IMG/VR virus record: IMGVR_UViG_3300032053_000406
Coordinates: 1 to 28,001 of that record
Origin: a virus
Length of the DNA: 28,001 bases
Reading direction: 5' to 3' (one strand)
This document shows positions 14,050 through 22,363 of the stretch, piece by piece (within the stretch, counting starts at the first letter, position 1; every line of letters begins with the position of its first letter). The notes under the pieces were generated by a model. It saw only the letters and a program-made list of their open reading frames with translations, was not told the DNA's origin and searched no databases. The translations under genes and the position numbers were made by a program.

Positions 14050-16152
14050 ATGATGAACACCGCCTTCACCGTCGGCGTGGTCTTGATGGCCAAAGACCTC
14101 TACTCCGGCGTCCTGGCCAAAGCCCAGCGCGACATCACCCAGCTCGGCAAAGTCAGCCAGGTCCAGGCCGACGCCTTCTCGCAGTCGCTGGCCAAATGGC
14201 AGCGTGTCGGCGTCATCGGCCTCGGCGTCACGGCCGCGAGCTACAAAGTCGCCGGCGTCTTCGAAGACCTGGTCCGCGAAGCCGGCTCGGCCGAAGCCGC
14301 AGTCGGCAAAGCCTTCATCCAGATGGGCGGCCGGGGCGGCCTTACTCGGGACCAACTCGCCCGCGTCTTCTCCGGAATCCAGACCACCTGGGGCATCGCC
14401 AGTGAACAGACCTCAGCCGCGCTCGGCCAGGCCGGCGGCCGCCTTGACGACTACGCCAAAGGCCTCGGCGTCGTCCAGGTAGCCGCGACTCTCTCCACCG
14501 CGCGCCAGATGGACCTAGCCACGTCCACTGACATCATCACGACTCTCTACAAGCAGTTTGGCAAGACTATCACCAGCGTCAGCACCGACCAGGACAAATT
14601 CCGCCTCATCGCTTCCGAAGTCTCGTCCGCGCTCAAATCCTCCGGCGGTGACGCCGGCGAACTCGGCACCATCCTCGGGACGTTTGCCATTAAGGCTGCC
14701 GGCGCGGGCCAGTCTCTAGAAACCGTCCTCGGCCTGATCGCCATGCTCGGCGCTTCTGGCGCTGGCCCGCGATACGCGGCGGGGCTCATGGACCTCTTCG
14801 GCAAGATGTCCGAAATGCGGCTCAGCTCCCCAGAGGGTTTTGCTGCCATGTACCCGACCGCTGCCAAGACCGGCGACATCCTGGATTTCCTGGGGGACCT
14901 CAAGAAGCGCTTCGCTACCCTCGGTGTCACCGATGCCAATGACCAGCTTGCGCTCCTGCACGGGGTTTTCGAGGCTTCGGATGAATCTGTCCAGTTCCTC
15001 CTCAACAACATGGACAAGCTCAGCGGAGCGACGGATCGCATGTCCGCCGCCGGCAAAGACCTCACCGCGGTCGAGCGCCAGGCCGAAGACCAGATGGGCA
15101 CCTGGGACGGCGTCCAAAAGCGTCTCACCGGCCGGGTCCACGAGTTCAAAGAGATGCTCGGCACCGGCGCTCTCCCGGTCGTCAAAGCTTTCGACAAGGC
15201 CCTCGGTGGAGCGCTCCTAACCGCCGGCAAGTCGCAGGGGCTGGACCGGCTGATGTCCGGCTTCGTCGCGGTCGTGGGTCTATCCGCGGAGTTGGGCAAG
15301 GTCGCCGGGCCGGTCATGACCGCTGTCTCGGCCCTGCAGCTTTACAATCTGAACCAGAGGCTCGCCGCCAGTCTTACCGCCACGACCACCGGGACCGTCC
15401 AGGCCCAGCAACTCTCCATGCTCGGCCTCAAGGGCGGCCTCACCGGCGTCGTCGGGCTCATGGGGGAGATCGCCGCGATTGGTGGCACCTTCCTCCTCGG
15501 CTGGAACATCGGCCGCGCCATCGGCGAGTTGACCGGCCTCGACGACGCGCTGCAGAAGTTTCTCGGCCATCTCTTCCACGGCAACGTCGAGTTGACCAAG
15601 GGGCAGGAAAAGACTGTGGAGGATGTGACGGCGAAACTCCGCGCCGGCAAAGCCGCGAGCGTCTCCAAAGAGGACATGACGACGTACCTGCGCTACCAGC
15701 GCGAGATTTCCAAGCGCGAGGAAAACGAAGGTCAGTTCGTCCGCCGCATGCAGCGCTCCGGTGTCCCCCAGGGAGCCCTGGTTGGTGCGGGTTTCTCCCT
15801 GGCACCTGCGGCCGCCGACTCGTCCAAGGCCGGAATCACCGCCGCCGTCCCCAACCAGTTCGCCTCCGGCGGTCCAGTCGGCAGCACCGGCCTCGCCCTG
15901 GTCCACGAAGGCGAGTACGTCCTCCCGCGCAGTCTGGTCCGGAAAATGGGGACTGTACCGCGCGCCGAGCGCTCCGGGGGACTGTCCCCATTTTCATCCG
16001 CCTCCGGTTCCGCTCCGCACGTCTCCATCCGCATCGAGTCTATTTCCGTCCAGGGCTCCGGCCATCTCGACTACGACGTCCGCGCCCTGGCCAAAGCCAT
16101 CATCCGCATCCTCCCCGGAGAATTGAAAGCTCAAGCGCGGAGATACGCGTGA
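14050..16152 (+). CDS. Tail tape measure protein
   Basis: A 700-residue protein starting at tandem ATGs (14050, 14053). The N-terminal 350 residues show the tape-measure core: A-K-D-L-Y-S-G-V-L-A-K-A, long helices, then A-A-G-A-G-Q-S-L-E-T-V-L-G-L-I and M-G-T-W-D-G-V-Q-K-R-L-T-G-R. Hydrophobic segments lie near 405-430 and 470-495. The C-terminus has A-S-G-G-P-V then L-V-H-E-G-E-Y-V-L-P, common at the end of these proteins. It sets tail length. At roughly 0.15 nm per residue, 700 residues would suit a tail near 100 nm. A palindrome pair is inserted in frame at about residues 631-649, just after the V-H-E-G-E-Y motif. Confidence 0.9.
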   Translation: MMNTAFTVGVVLMAKDLYSGVLAKAQRDITQLGKVSQVQADAFSQSLAKWQRVGVIGLGVTAASYKVAGVFEDLVREAGSAEAAVGKAFIQMGGRGGLTRDQLARVFSGIQTTWGIASEQTSAALGQAGGRLDDYAKGLGVVQVAATLSTARQMDLATSTDIITTLYKQFGKTITSVSTDQDKFRLIASEVSSALKSSGGDAGELGTILGTFAIKAAGAGQSLETVLGLIAMLGASGAGPRYAAGLMDLFGKMSEMRLSSPEGFAAMYPTAAKTGDILDFLGDLKKRFATLGVTDANDQLALLHGVFEASDESVQFLLNNMDKLSGATDRMSAAGKDLTAVERQAEDQMGTWDGVQKRLTGRVHEFKEMLGTGALPVVKAFDKALGGALLTAGKSQGLDRLMSGFVAVVGLSAELGKVAGPVMTAVSALQLYNLNQRLAASLTATTTGTVQAQQLSMLGLKGGLTGVVGLMGEIAAIGGTFLLGWNIGRAIGELTGLDDALQKFLGHLFHGNVELTKGQEKTVEDVTAKLRAGKAASVSKEDMTTYLRYQREISKREENEGQFVRRMQRSGVPQGALVGAGFSLAPAAADSSKAGITAAVPNQFASGGPVGSTGLALVHEGEYVLPRSLVRKMGTVPRAERSGGLSPFSSASGSAPHVSIRIESISVQGSGHLDYDVRALAKAIIRILPGELKAQARRYA
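15941..15996 (+). repeat. Paired GGGGACTGT(A/C)CCC element, in frame (copy E)
   Basis: Arms GGAAAATGGGGAC / GTCCCCATTTTC lie inside the tape measure gene and are read as G-T-V-P and G-L-S-P. Confidence 0.9.
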
Positions 16153-16225
16153 GGGAAATCCGGGGACTGTCCCCACTCCGGTTCACGCTCCGAGCGCGAA
16201 CTGGGACTGTCCCCAGGGATTTCCC
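16153..16225 (+). repeat. Paired GGGGACTGTCCCC element between genes (copy F)
   Basis: Arms GGGAAATCC / GGATTTCCC enclose two cores. The element starts right after the tape measure stop and ends just before the CGGAGAG SD of the next gene, so it fills the whole junction. Confidence 0.85.
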
Positions 16226-16234
16226 GGAGAGCAC

Positions 16235-16624
16235 GTGAGATACTTTTTGGGAACCACGGTCGCGTTTGATTCGGATGGTGACCTTGCCGTCGAGAACGGT
16301 CGCGTGAAGCTCCTCTCCGACCAGGATTCCCTCCGCCAGGCGCTGGCCCACCGCGTCATGTCCTCCAAGGGCGACCTCCTCATGCACCCCGAATACGGCG
16401 CGGGCCTCCCCGACGAAATCGGCGTCCCGATGAGCCCCGACGCCAACCAGGAACTCTGCAACAAACTCAAGCACGTCCTCCTCGATGAGCCTCGTGTCGC
16501 TGAAGTCCTTTCGGTCACTTCCGTCGCTTCCTCCAGCGTTCTCACTCTCACCGCCAGCGTCAAGACCATCACCGGCGACATCCTCGAAAACCTGATCTTC
16601 CCCTTCCCTCTTTCTCTCCCATGA
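16235..16624 (+). CDS. Baseplate wedge protein, gp25/gpW-like (Mu gp46-like)
   Basis: A 129-residue protein from GTG 16235 with CGGAGAG upstream. It shows the gp25-family layout: D-G-D-L-A-V-E-N-G-R-V, then the Q-D-S-L-R-Q-A-L-A-H-R helix, and K-G-D-L-L-M-H-P-E-Y-G-A-G-L-P-D, followed by a helix and strands. gp25 sits in the inner baseplate and nucleates sheath assembly. The gpJ-like gene follows, which is the standard W-J order of P2. Confidence 0.85.
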   Translation: MRYFLGTTVAFDSDGDLAVENGRVKLLSDQDSLRQALAHRVMSSKGDLLMHPEYGAGLPDEIGVPMSPDANQELCNKLKHVLLDEPRVAEVLSVTSVASSSVLTLTASVKTITGDILENLIFPFPLSLP

Positions 16625-16670
16625 TTTTGCACTTTGCATTTTGCACTTTGCATTTTGAATTGCCCGGAGG
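16625..16670 (+). repeat. TTTGCAC/TTTGCAT array plus SD module (copy 1)
   Basis: A TTTGCAC/TTTGCAT tandem, then TTTTGAATTG, then CCGGAGG. The same sequence with one change recurs at 17827-17873, again just before a start codon. Confidence 0.85.
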
Positions 16671-16675
16671 TCCCC

Positions 16676-17791
16676 ATGAAGACTGCCTCTGAGTTATATT
16701 CCCGTCTCGAATCCAAGTTCCTCAGCCTCTACTCCAAGATCACCGACTGGAACATCGGCGCGGACATCCGCTCGCTGCTGGAGTCCGCGGCGGTGCTGTT
16801 CCAGGAAGTCTGGTTCCGGCTCGACGGCATGTACGCCGACCTCTTCCTCACCACCGCCCGCGGCGACGCCCTCCGCTGGCGCGGCCTCGAACTCGGCGTC
16901 GACGACAAAGAAATACAGGCGGCCGTCTGCTCGAGCCAACAGTTCACTGGTAGCGCCGGCTCCACCATTCCCGCCGGCACTTTGGTCACTACCGACCCCG
17001 CCGTCGACCCGATGGTGGAATTCGTCACCGACGCGGCCTACGTGATCCCGACCGGCGCGACTACCGTCAGCGGCGCGATCACCTGCCGCGAAACCGGTCT
17101 CGCCGGCAACGTCCCTGCCGGCCGCATCGCCTTCCTCCCCCAGAGCGTCGCCGGCATCTCGGCCACAGTCAACCTGGAGGCCGCGACCGGAGGACAGCCC
17201 GAGGAGGACGAGGAATCGTATCGCCAACGGGCAATGCTCAGGCCCTACGAATCCGCGGCCGGCGCCATTGAAGACTACTTCGTGAGCCAGGCTCTGCGCG
17301 TCCGCGGCGTCGCGGAAGCCAGGCTAAAAGAAGGCGGCCGGGGCCCCGGCTCGGTGGTCCTGTATGTCTGGTCGAAGGATTCCACCGGCAAGCTCGTCCC
17401 CGGCTCCGCCACCCTGGTCGCGACGGTCCAGTCCTGGCTCGACGATCCTCTCCGCCGGCCTCTCTGCACTCGCCTCTACGTCGAGCAGCCCTCCGGCGCC
17501 ATCGTCGACGTCAGCATCCTCCTCCGTCCGGCTTCGGGCTATACCTTTGCCTCTACCTCTACCTCAGTCGCCGCCGCCGTCCGTGCCTTCTTCGCTGCTC
17601 TCGCCCCGGGCGACGACCTGGTCCTCTTCCATCTCCTCGCCGCCTGCAGCGCCGTCGCCGGCCTGGACGACCTCCGCATCGCTTCCCCGAGCGCCAACGT
17701 CACGGCCGACGCGACGGAAACCCTTCTCCTCGGCCGTTTGGACATCCAGCTCTTCGACGCCACCCGCGGCTACTACGGGCAGGCAGAATGA
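16676..17791 (+). CDS. Baseplate assembly protein J (P2 gpJ / Mu gp47-like)
   Basis: A 371-residue protein starting at ATG 16676, chosen because CCGGAGG lies five bases upstream. An earlier in-frame ATG at 16634 would translate the repeat. Conserved features are I-G-A-D-I-R-S-L-L-E-S, L-F-L-T-T-A-R-G-D-A-L-R-W-R-G near 60, the G-S-A-G-S-T-I-P-A-G-T strand motif, E-E-D-E-E-S-Y-R-Q-R-A and V-S-Q-A-L-R-V-R-G-V-A. gpJ forms the baseplate wedge with gpW and gpI. A CCTCTA hexamer tract gives S-T-S-T-S near residues 290-297. Confidence 0.9.
   Translation: MKTASELYSRLESKFLSLYSKITDWNIGADIRSLLESAAVLFQEVWFRLDGMYADLFLTTARGDALRWRGLELGVDDKEIQAAVCSSQQFTGSAGSTIPAGTLVTTDPAVDPMVEFVTDAAYVIPTGATTVSGAITCRETGLAGNVPAGRIAFLPQSVAGISATVNLEAATGGQPEEDEESYRQRAMLRPYESAAGAIEDYFVSQALRVRGVAEARLKEGGRGPGSVVLYVWSKDSTGKLVPGSATLVATVQSWLDDPLRRPLCTRLYVEQPSGAIVDVSILLRPASGYTFASTSTSVAAAVRAFFAALAPGDDLVLFHLLAACSAVAGLDDLRIASPSANVTADATETLLLGRLDIQLFDATRGYYGQAE
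17545..17567 (+). repeat. CCTCTA hexamer tract, in frame as Ser-Thr
   Basis: CTCTACCTCTACCTCAG within gpJ, read as S-T-S-T-S. Other tracts of this family (19594, 21930, 27444) are read in the same phase. Confidence 0.75.
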
Positions 17792-17804
17792 CGTCGCGGA
17801 TTGT

Positions 17805-17873
17805 CCTTCGTCCATCGTCCTTCGTCATTTTGCACTTTGCATTTTGCACTTTGCATTTTGAATTGTCCGGAGG
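17805..17873 (+). repeat. CTTCGTC array and TTTGCAC/TTTGCAT array plus SD module (copy 2)
   Basis: CTTCGTC/CATCGTC heptamers (about 17805-17827) run into the second copy of the TTTGCAC/TTTGCAT array with TTTTGAATTG and CCGGAGG. Confidence 0.85.
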
Positions 17874-17879
17874 CATCTC

Positions 17880-18644
17880 CTGATCACTGCAGATAGGTTG
17901 TGGTCTTTCCTGCCCCCCTTCCTGAAGCGCACACCAAAGGTCGATCCCAACACCAACAAGGCCTCCCTCATCTGGAGTATCTGCCGTGCCCTCGGCGACG
18001 ACGCCGACCTGGCTCTCGATGCCGGCGTCTTCCTCGCCGCTCGCGGCCTGGCCAACCGCGCCTACCCCTCGGCTTTCCCGGACTACTACGTCGATCCGTC
18101 CGATCAGTCCAATCCGTCCGAAGACCGCATGGACGACCTCTATCTCCTCGGCGCAAGCCGGGGATTGTATCGCCGCGAGTCCGAGACCTGGTTCGAGTTC
18201 GAGTCCCGTCTCATCCTCTTCCCAACCGACGTCCAATCCTTCGGCACCCCGAGCGGCCTAATCCGCGAACTAGAGCGCACCGGCCTGCAGGTGGACCTCC
18301 TCGAGGAACTCGCGGGCGACCCTCAGAGCTGGGTCCTCCTGAGCGCCGAAGACGCCTGCTCGGTCCCGGACAACCAGGAATCCCACCTCTTCGACTTTTC
18401 CGATTCTTCCGAATCCTCAGTCCTCAGTCTTCCATCCTCCGTCCTTCGGGGCGACCCTCGGGTTGTCCGCGGCTGCCGCATCTACGACTCCGAAGAAGAA
18501 TACTTCACCTTCTATCTGGTCCTCACCGGTTCCGCGCCCTATTCGGAATCCGAACTCCGCGCCATCATCCGAACAGTCAAACCCGCCCACACCCGCGCCT
18601 ACGTCCGCTACCCCTCGGCCGACTACTACGAGGCAGTCCTGTGA
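17880..18644 (+). CDS. Tail protein I / Mu gp48-like baseplate protein, apparent CTG start
   Basis: A 254-residue protein following gpJ. GGAGG (17869-17873) is six bases before an in-frame CTG (17880). No ATG, GTG or TTG lies at a normal distance, and the next candidate is TTG 17898, 24 bases away. I chose CTG, which gives an N-terminus I-T-A-D-R-L-W-S-F-L-P-P-F-L-K-R, typical of tail protein I/gp48. The C-terminus has T-V-K-P-A-H-T-R-A-Y-V-R-Y, as in the Mu gp48 group. A 9-base tandem (D-P-S-D-Q-S-N-P-S) and a TCAGTCC array (S-V-L-S) are inserted in frame. Confidence 0.75.
   Translation: MITADRLWSFLPPFLKRTPKVDPNTNKASLIWSICRALGDDADLALDAGVFLAARGLANRAYPSAFPDYYVDPSDQSNPSEDRMDDLYLLGASRGLYRRESETWFEFESRLILFPTDVQSFGTPSGLIRELERTGLQVDLLEELAGDPQSWVLLSAEDACSVPDNQESHLFDFSDSSESSVLSLPSSVLRGDPRVVRGCRIYDSEEEYFTFYLVLTGSAPYSESELRAIIRTVKPAHTRAYVRYPSADYYEAVL
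18093..18121 (+). repeat. 9-base tandem, in frame
   Basis: GATCCGTCC, GATCAGTCC, AATCCGTCC inside tail protein I, read as D-P-S, D-Q-S, N-P-S. Confidence 0.85.
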
Positions 18645-18646
18645 TC

Positions 18647-18763
18647 TGTCATTCCGAGGTTCGTCCGAGGAATCTCGCCCTGTCTGTGTTCGACCGTGTC
18701 TCCTGTCCGTGTTCGTCTGTGTTCCTTCCGTCTTTCACTCTTCACTCTTCACTCTTTCCGTTC
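18647..18763 (+). repeat. Composite spacer: TCATTCCGAGG element, GTCCGTG units, TTCACTC array
   Basis: The TCATTCCGAGG element spans 18647-18680, GTCTGTGTTC/GTCCGTGTTC units 18681-18731 and the TTCACTC array 18732-18758, followed by SD AGGAGG (18764-18769). Confidence 0.8.
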
Positions 18764-18773
18764 AGGAGGCCTC

Positions 18774-21194
18774 ATGAATCGCTTTAACCCCTTCTCCGGT
18801 GTTAAGCCCCAGGTCCGTGATTTGAACTTCGCCCGCGACTCCGCGGAGTCCGCCATCCGCGACCGTCTCATCGCCCTCACCGGCGACGGCACGGGCATCG
18901 TCAAAGACGTCCTCGGCACCGCCGCGGTCACCTTCGACTCCGACGTCCTCACCACGGTCACCATCGCCGGCTGCCTGGCGTACATCGCGGCCGAGCGCGT
19001 CTACCGTCCGGACGCCGAACCCGTCACCTTCGACGACGTCCACGACGAGGCCAACATCATCTACCTCGAATGGAAGCTCGCCGACTCGAGCGACGCCGAC
19101 GGCCTCCGCAAACACTACCTCACCGGCATCGAGCACCAGGTCTGGCAGCAAGACTCCTACCAGCTCGTCGCCGTGAAAGAATCCCAATTCGTCCAGACCG
19201 CCGCCCGCATGAAGCTCTATCGCTTCCAGGTCGACGACTCCATCCTGGTCAAGACCCACGACTACCGCGTCTACCTCACCCTCGACCCCTACCTCATGAA
19301 CACCCACATCGAAGACCGGGAAATCCTCACCCGCCAGGCCGCCCCGCCGATTCCGACCCGCCTCCGTATCGAGTCCGCCTTCGAAGATGCCTTCCGCTCC
19401 GCCGCCGACGAAATCGCCGGCAACGTCAGCCTCCGCCAGGCCTACATCCTCGCTGAGTTCGGCGACTCCGGCACCGGCACCGCCAGCGGCAACACCTTCA
19501 CCAAATCCTCAAGCGAATTCACCTGGACCACCAACGAATGGGCCGGCCAGTACCTCACCGACTCGGCCGACAACTCCTTCCTCGTCCTTTCCAACTCTAC
19601 CTCTACCTTAACCTTTGCCTCTGATGCTGCTCCCGTCAGCGGCGCCTTCGTCCTCGGCCCTGCCGCCCCCGGCTACCGTTTCCTCCTCGAACCGTTGGAC
19701 CCCGACACCCTTGAACCCATCTCCCATTCCCAGGTCGAGATGCTCTACTCCGAATCCCCGACCAAACAGGAATTCATCTGGCACGGCTTGACTCCTGCCA
19801 TCAAATACCGCGTCCGCGTTTGCTCCCTCGGCGACTGGTTCCAGTCCTCGGCGAGCGCGTACTGCACCCCGGTTGACGCCGTTGCCGGCGGCACCAAAGT
19901 GATTCCCGAAAACTGCGCCAGCTCCCTCGAGGCGGTTTCCACCGAGGCCCTCGATGCCGGCATCAAGATCACCTGGTCTCGGGTCATCGCCTACCAGGGC
20001 GAAATCGCCGGCATCGAAATCGTCTGGACCGACAACGGCGACACCCCCAACTTCGTCGATCTCAGCCAGCGCCACGCCTACGTCGTGCACGACTTCGCAA
20101 TCCTGCCGGTCAAGTACTCAACGCCCACGGCCCCGGTCTCGGTCAAAATCGCCCTTCGCTGCGTAGATAGGGCCGGCCGCCACTGCACCACGCCGATCTC
20201 GGTTACTCCGGTCCCCTCCAAGCAGCTCGCCATCAACATCGAAGACGCGATCGCGGAAATCATCACCGCGCGCGGCAGCGCGGCGAGCCTCGACGAGCGC
20301 CTCGGAGCGGCCTTCGAACTCGACGGCACGCCGAAAGCGCTGAGTGCGCTCGAAGACGAAATCACCTCCGCCCGTTCCGGCTACAGCTCGGTCAAAGGCG
20401 CGGTGGACGCCATCAGCCGCGCCGCGGTCCTCTGGGAATACGTCCGCATCGTAGCCAAGACCGGCGGCCACTACACCACCATCCAGGCCGCCGTCACCAG
20501 CGTCACGACCGGTCCCTGCCTCATCCTCATCATGCCGGGAACGTATCAGGAAGACGTGGACGTCACCGACAAGGTCGTCGACTTCGTCGGTCTGGGCTAC
20601 GTCAAACTCACCGGTCGCCTCTACAGCTCCGACACCTACACCGACATCCGGCTCATCGAGAACATCCACTTCTACAACTGGGAGCCGACCGCGGCCTACC
20701 CATTGCTCGCGCTCCAGGGCGGCACCGTCACCCACGTCCGTCACTGCACCTTCCAGTACGCCGGCACGGTCGACGCCATCACCGCCGACAGTACTGTGGG
20801 CGGCGCGTCGGTCATCCTGGACGACTGCGTCCTCTACGGCGACCTCGAATCCGGCAAGGTTCTCCTCAATCTTCTCTCGACGGCCGTTGCCGCCTCCGCC
20901 GTGGTCAAGCACTGCCGCCTCGGGGTGAAGGCCGGGGCCACCAACGCCTGTATCCTGCTCACCGGCACCACCTACGTCTGCACGCTTCGCGCCTTCCACT
21001 CCACGCTCTTCACCGCCGGCACAAACTCCATCCTCGGCTCCGGGACAAAAGCCAATCTCCGTCTCTACCACGGCCACAACGCCTACACCGGCATCGCCGA
21101 TTCCGGCACGCTGACCATCGTCACCGACGCTCAGGACGGCACCAGCAGCAACAGCATCTTCAGCGACGCCAACGCTCTCCCGGTCCTCCTCTGA
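18774..21194 (+). CDS. Large tail fibre / spike with FN3-like middle and pectin-lyase-like beta-helix
   Basis: An 806-residue protein from ATG 18774 (SD AGGAGG). Residues 1-190 are a mixed N-terminal domain, probably for baseplate attachment. About 225-500 contains fibronectin-III-like strands (I-T-W-S-R-V, G-L-T-P-A-I-K-Y-R-V-R-V). About 505-560 is helical. From about 565 the G-G-H-Y-T-T-I-Q-A-A-V-T-S-V and I-M-P-G-T-Y-Q-E-D-V-D-V motifs open a right-handed beta-helix of the pectin lyase type, common in fibres that bind or cut surface polysaccharide. Catalytic residues cannot be assigned. A CCTCTA tract gives S-T-S-T near residue 278. Confidence 0.75.
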   Translation: MNRFNPFSGVKPQVRDLNFARDSAESAIRDRLIALTGDGTGIVKDVLGTAAVTFDSDVLTTVTIAGCLAYIAAERVYRPDAEPVTFDDVHDEANIIYLEWKLADSSDADGLRKHYLTGIEHQVWQQDSYQLVAVKESQFVQTAARMKLYRFQVDDSILVKTHDYRVYLTLDPYLMNTHIEDREILTRQAAPPIPTRLRIESAFEDAFRSAADEIAGNVSLRQAYILAEFGDSGTGTASGNTFTKSSSEFTWTTNEWAGQYLTDSADNSFLVLSNSTSTLTFASDAAPVSGAFVLGPAAPGYRFLLEPLDPDTLEPISHSQVEMLYSESPTKQEFIWHGLTPAIKYRVRVCSLGDWFQSSASAYCTPVDAVAGGTKVIPENCASSLEAVSTEALDAGIKITWSRVIAYQGEIAGIEIVWTDNGDTPNFVDLSQRHAYVVHDFAILPVKYSTPTAPVSVKIALRCVDRAGRHCTTPISVTPVPSKQLAINIEDAIAEIITARGSAASLDERLGAAFELDGTPKALSALEDEITSARSGYSSVKGAVDAISRAAVLWEYVRIVAKTGGHYTTIQAAVTSVTTGPCLILIMPGTYQEDVDVTDKVVDFVGLGYVKLTGRLYSSDTYTDIRLIENIHFYNWEPTAAYPLLALQGGTVTHVRHCTFQYAGTVDAITADSTVGGASVILDDCVLYGDLESGKVLLNLLSTAVAASAVVKHCRLGVKAGATNACILLTGTTYVCTLRAFHSTLFTAGTNSILGSGTKANLRLYHGHNAYTGIADSGTLTIVTDAQDGTSSNSIFSDANALPVLL
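19594..19619 (+). repeat. CCTCTA hexamer tract, in frame as Ser-Thr
   Basis: CTCTACCTCTACCTTAACC inside the beta-helix fibre gene, read as S-T-S-T-L-T. Confidence 0.7.
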
Positions 21195-21201
21195 TGCACC
21201 C

Positions 21202-21280
21202 TGTCATTCCGAGGAGTCCGACGACGAGGAATCTCGCCCTCCCTTCAGCCCTTAAACCCTTCAGCCTTTCAGCTTCCTCC
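21202..21280 (+). repeat. TCATTCCGAGG element and TTCAGCC/TTTCAGC array
   Basis: The TCATTCCGAGG element spans 21202-21240, and TTCAGCC-type units span 21244-21280, ending two bases before the next ATG. No SD is visible between the array and the start. Confidence 0.8.
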
Positions 21281-21282
21281 TG

Positions 21283-22212
21283 ATGCTCTGCAAGCTCGGC
21301 TCCTACCAGTTCGTCCCGCTCCCCGACGGCATCGACCTCGAAGGCGCGCACAAACTCGCTCACCTCGAGATCCCCGACTTCCCCGACGTCCTCCAGGACT
21401 TCGGCCCCGGCCCCTTCAGCTTCACCATCACCGGCATCATCAAAGCCAGCGCCGGCGGCCTCGAGCAAGCCATCGGCGAGCTCGACGCGGTCCGCCGCGA
21501 CGGCAACGGCCCCTGGCTCCTGTCAATCGGCAGCCTGAGTTGGCCGGTCCTGATTGCCGCGCCCCACTACACCCGCCTCCGCAGCGGCCACTGCCGCTAC
21601 ACGGTCCAGTGCCTCCAATACGCCCCGCCCAGCGACTTCGTCTACGTCCGGGCCCCGGAACTCACCGGTCCGGACCGGATGGACTTCTGGCTCCAGCAAG
21701 CCATCGCTCGGGCCAAAGCCTTCAACCTCCAGGGCGCCATCGCTCGCCTCTACAACAAACTCTCCGACATCGAACAATTCATCTCCCGCGTCCACCGCGT
21801 CGTGAAGGATATCCAAAACCTCGCCGAGCTACCAGCGGGCCTGATTGCGCGGTTGCGTGCCGACCTGTCCCTCGTCCAACTCTACGCCTTCGGCGCCCAA
21901 ACCTCCGCCCTCGCAATTCTGAATCCTGGCTCTACCTCTACCTCTACCTCTACCTCATCCCTCCAAGACGCCGCCGCTGCCATCTATCAGTACCTCCAGC
22001 TCCTCCACACCGAAGCCGCCCTGATGTCCTCCCGCGCCGGCGCGCTCCCCACCAAAGACCAGACCTACCTCGTCTGCGGCCAGGACACCCTCCAAAGCAT
22101 CAGCATCCACTTCTACGGCAGCATCAACCGCTGGCAAGACATAGCGGTAGCCAACAAACTCTGGGACCCCACCCTCCTCGCCCCCGGCGACATCCTGGTC
22201 ATTCCTGCATGA
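21283..22212 (+). CDS. LysM-containing baseplate/tail protein
   Basis: A 309-residue protein. The N-terminal half (D-I-E-L-like G-I-D-L-E-G, P-G-P-F-S-F-T-I-T-G) resembles phage DNA-circularisation or gp53-type baseplate proteins. The last 48 residues are a LysM fold: T-Y-L-V-C-G-Q-D-T-L-Q-S-I-S, then Y-G-S-I-N-R-W-Q-D-I-A and a final L-A-P-G-D-I-L-V-I-P. LysM binds peptidoglycan glycans and here probably helps the tail tip engage the wall. It has no lytic domain. A CCTCTA tract gives an eight-residue S-T run near 216. There is no SD, and a TTTCAGC array abuts the ATG. The stop lies in a palindrome element. Confidence 0.75.
   Translation: MLCKLGSYQFVPLPDGIDLEGAHKLAHLEIPDFPDVLQDFGPGPFSFTITGIIKASAGGLEQAIGELDAVRRDGNGPWLLSIGSLSWPVLIAAPHYTRLRSGHCRYTVQCLQYAPPSDFVYVRAPELTGPDRMDFWLQQAIARAKAFNLQGAIARLYNKLSDIEQFISRVHRVVKDIQNLAELPAGLIARLRADLSLVQLYAFGAQTSALAILNPGSTSTSTSTSSLQDAAAAIYQYLQLLHTEAALMSSRAGALPTKDQTYLVCGQDTLQSISIHFYGSINRWQDIAVANKLWDPTLLAPGDILVIPA
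21930..21957 (+). repeat. CCTCTA hexamer tract, in frame as Ser-Thr
   Basis: Four to five CTCTAC units inside the LysM gene, read as S-T-S-T-S-T-S-T between two helical regions. Confidence 0.8.
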
Positions 22213-22350
22213 AAATGGGGACTGTACCGCTCTGGGGACTGTACCCATTTTCATCCTGCGTGCGCGCTCGGCGCGCGCACGCCTTCATCCTTCACCCTTC
22301 AACCTTTGAGCCTCCCTCCGTTTCGTGCTTTCGTGCTTTCGTGGCTCAGT
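22209..22350 (+). repeat. Palindrome pair (copy G), GC hairpin, and TTTCGTGC array
   Basis: Copy G spans 22209-22254 with arms ATGAAAATGGGG / CCCATTTTCAT and carries the upstream TGA in its left arm. The GC hairpin follows at 22258-22282. Then come CTTCA/CAACCTTTGAGCC units and TTTCGTGC octamers, and finally CCGGAGG (22351-22357). Confidence 0.85.
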
Positions 22351-22363
22351 CCGGAGGCCCTTC

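Noticed and set aside
13730-14053. 107-residue open frame before the tape measure
   Set aside because: Consists of TCAGTCC, GC hairpin, 9-mer and TTCACTC repeat translations. No SD and no protein-like core.
21283-22212. Endolysin, because of the LysM domain
   Set aside because: No lytic catalytic domain is visible, and the N-terminal part and gene position suit a baseplate protein.
9779-22282. GCGTGCGCGC hairpins as intrinsic terminators
   Set aside because: None is followed by a T-run, and they sit before SD sites within a co-directional gene cluster. They are better described as repeats.
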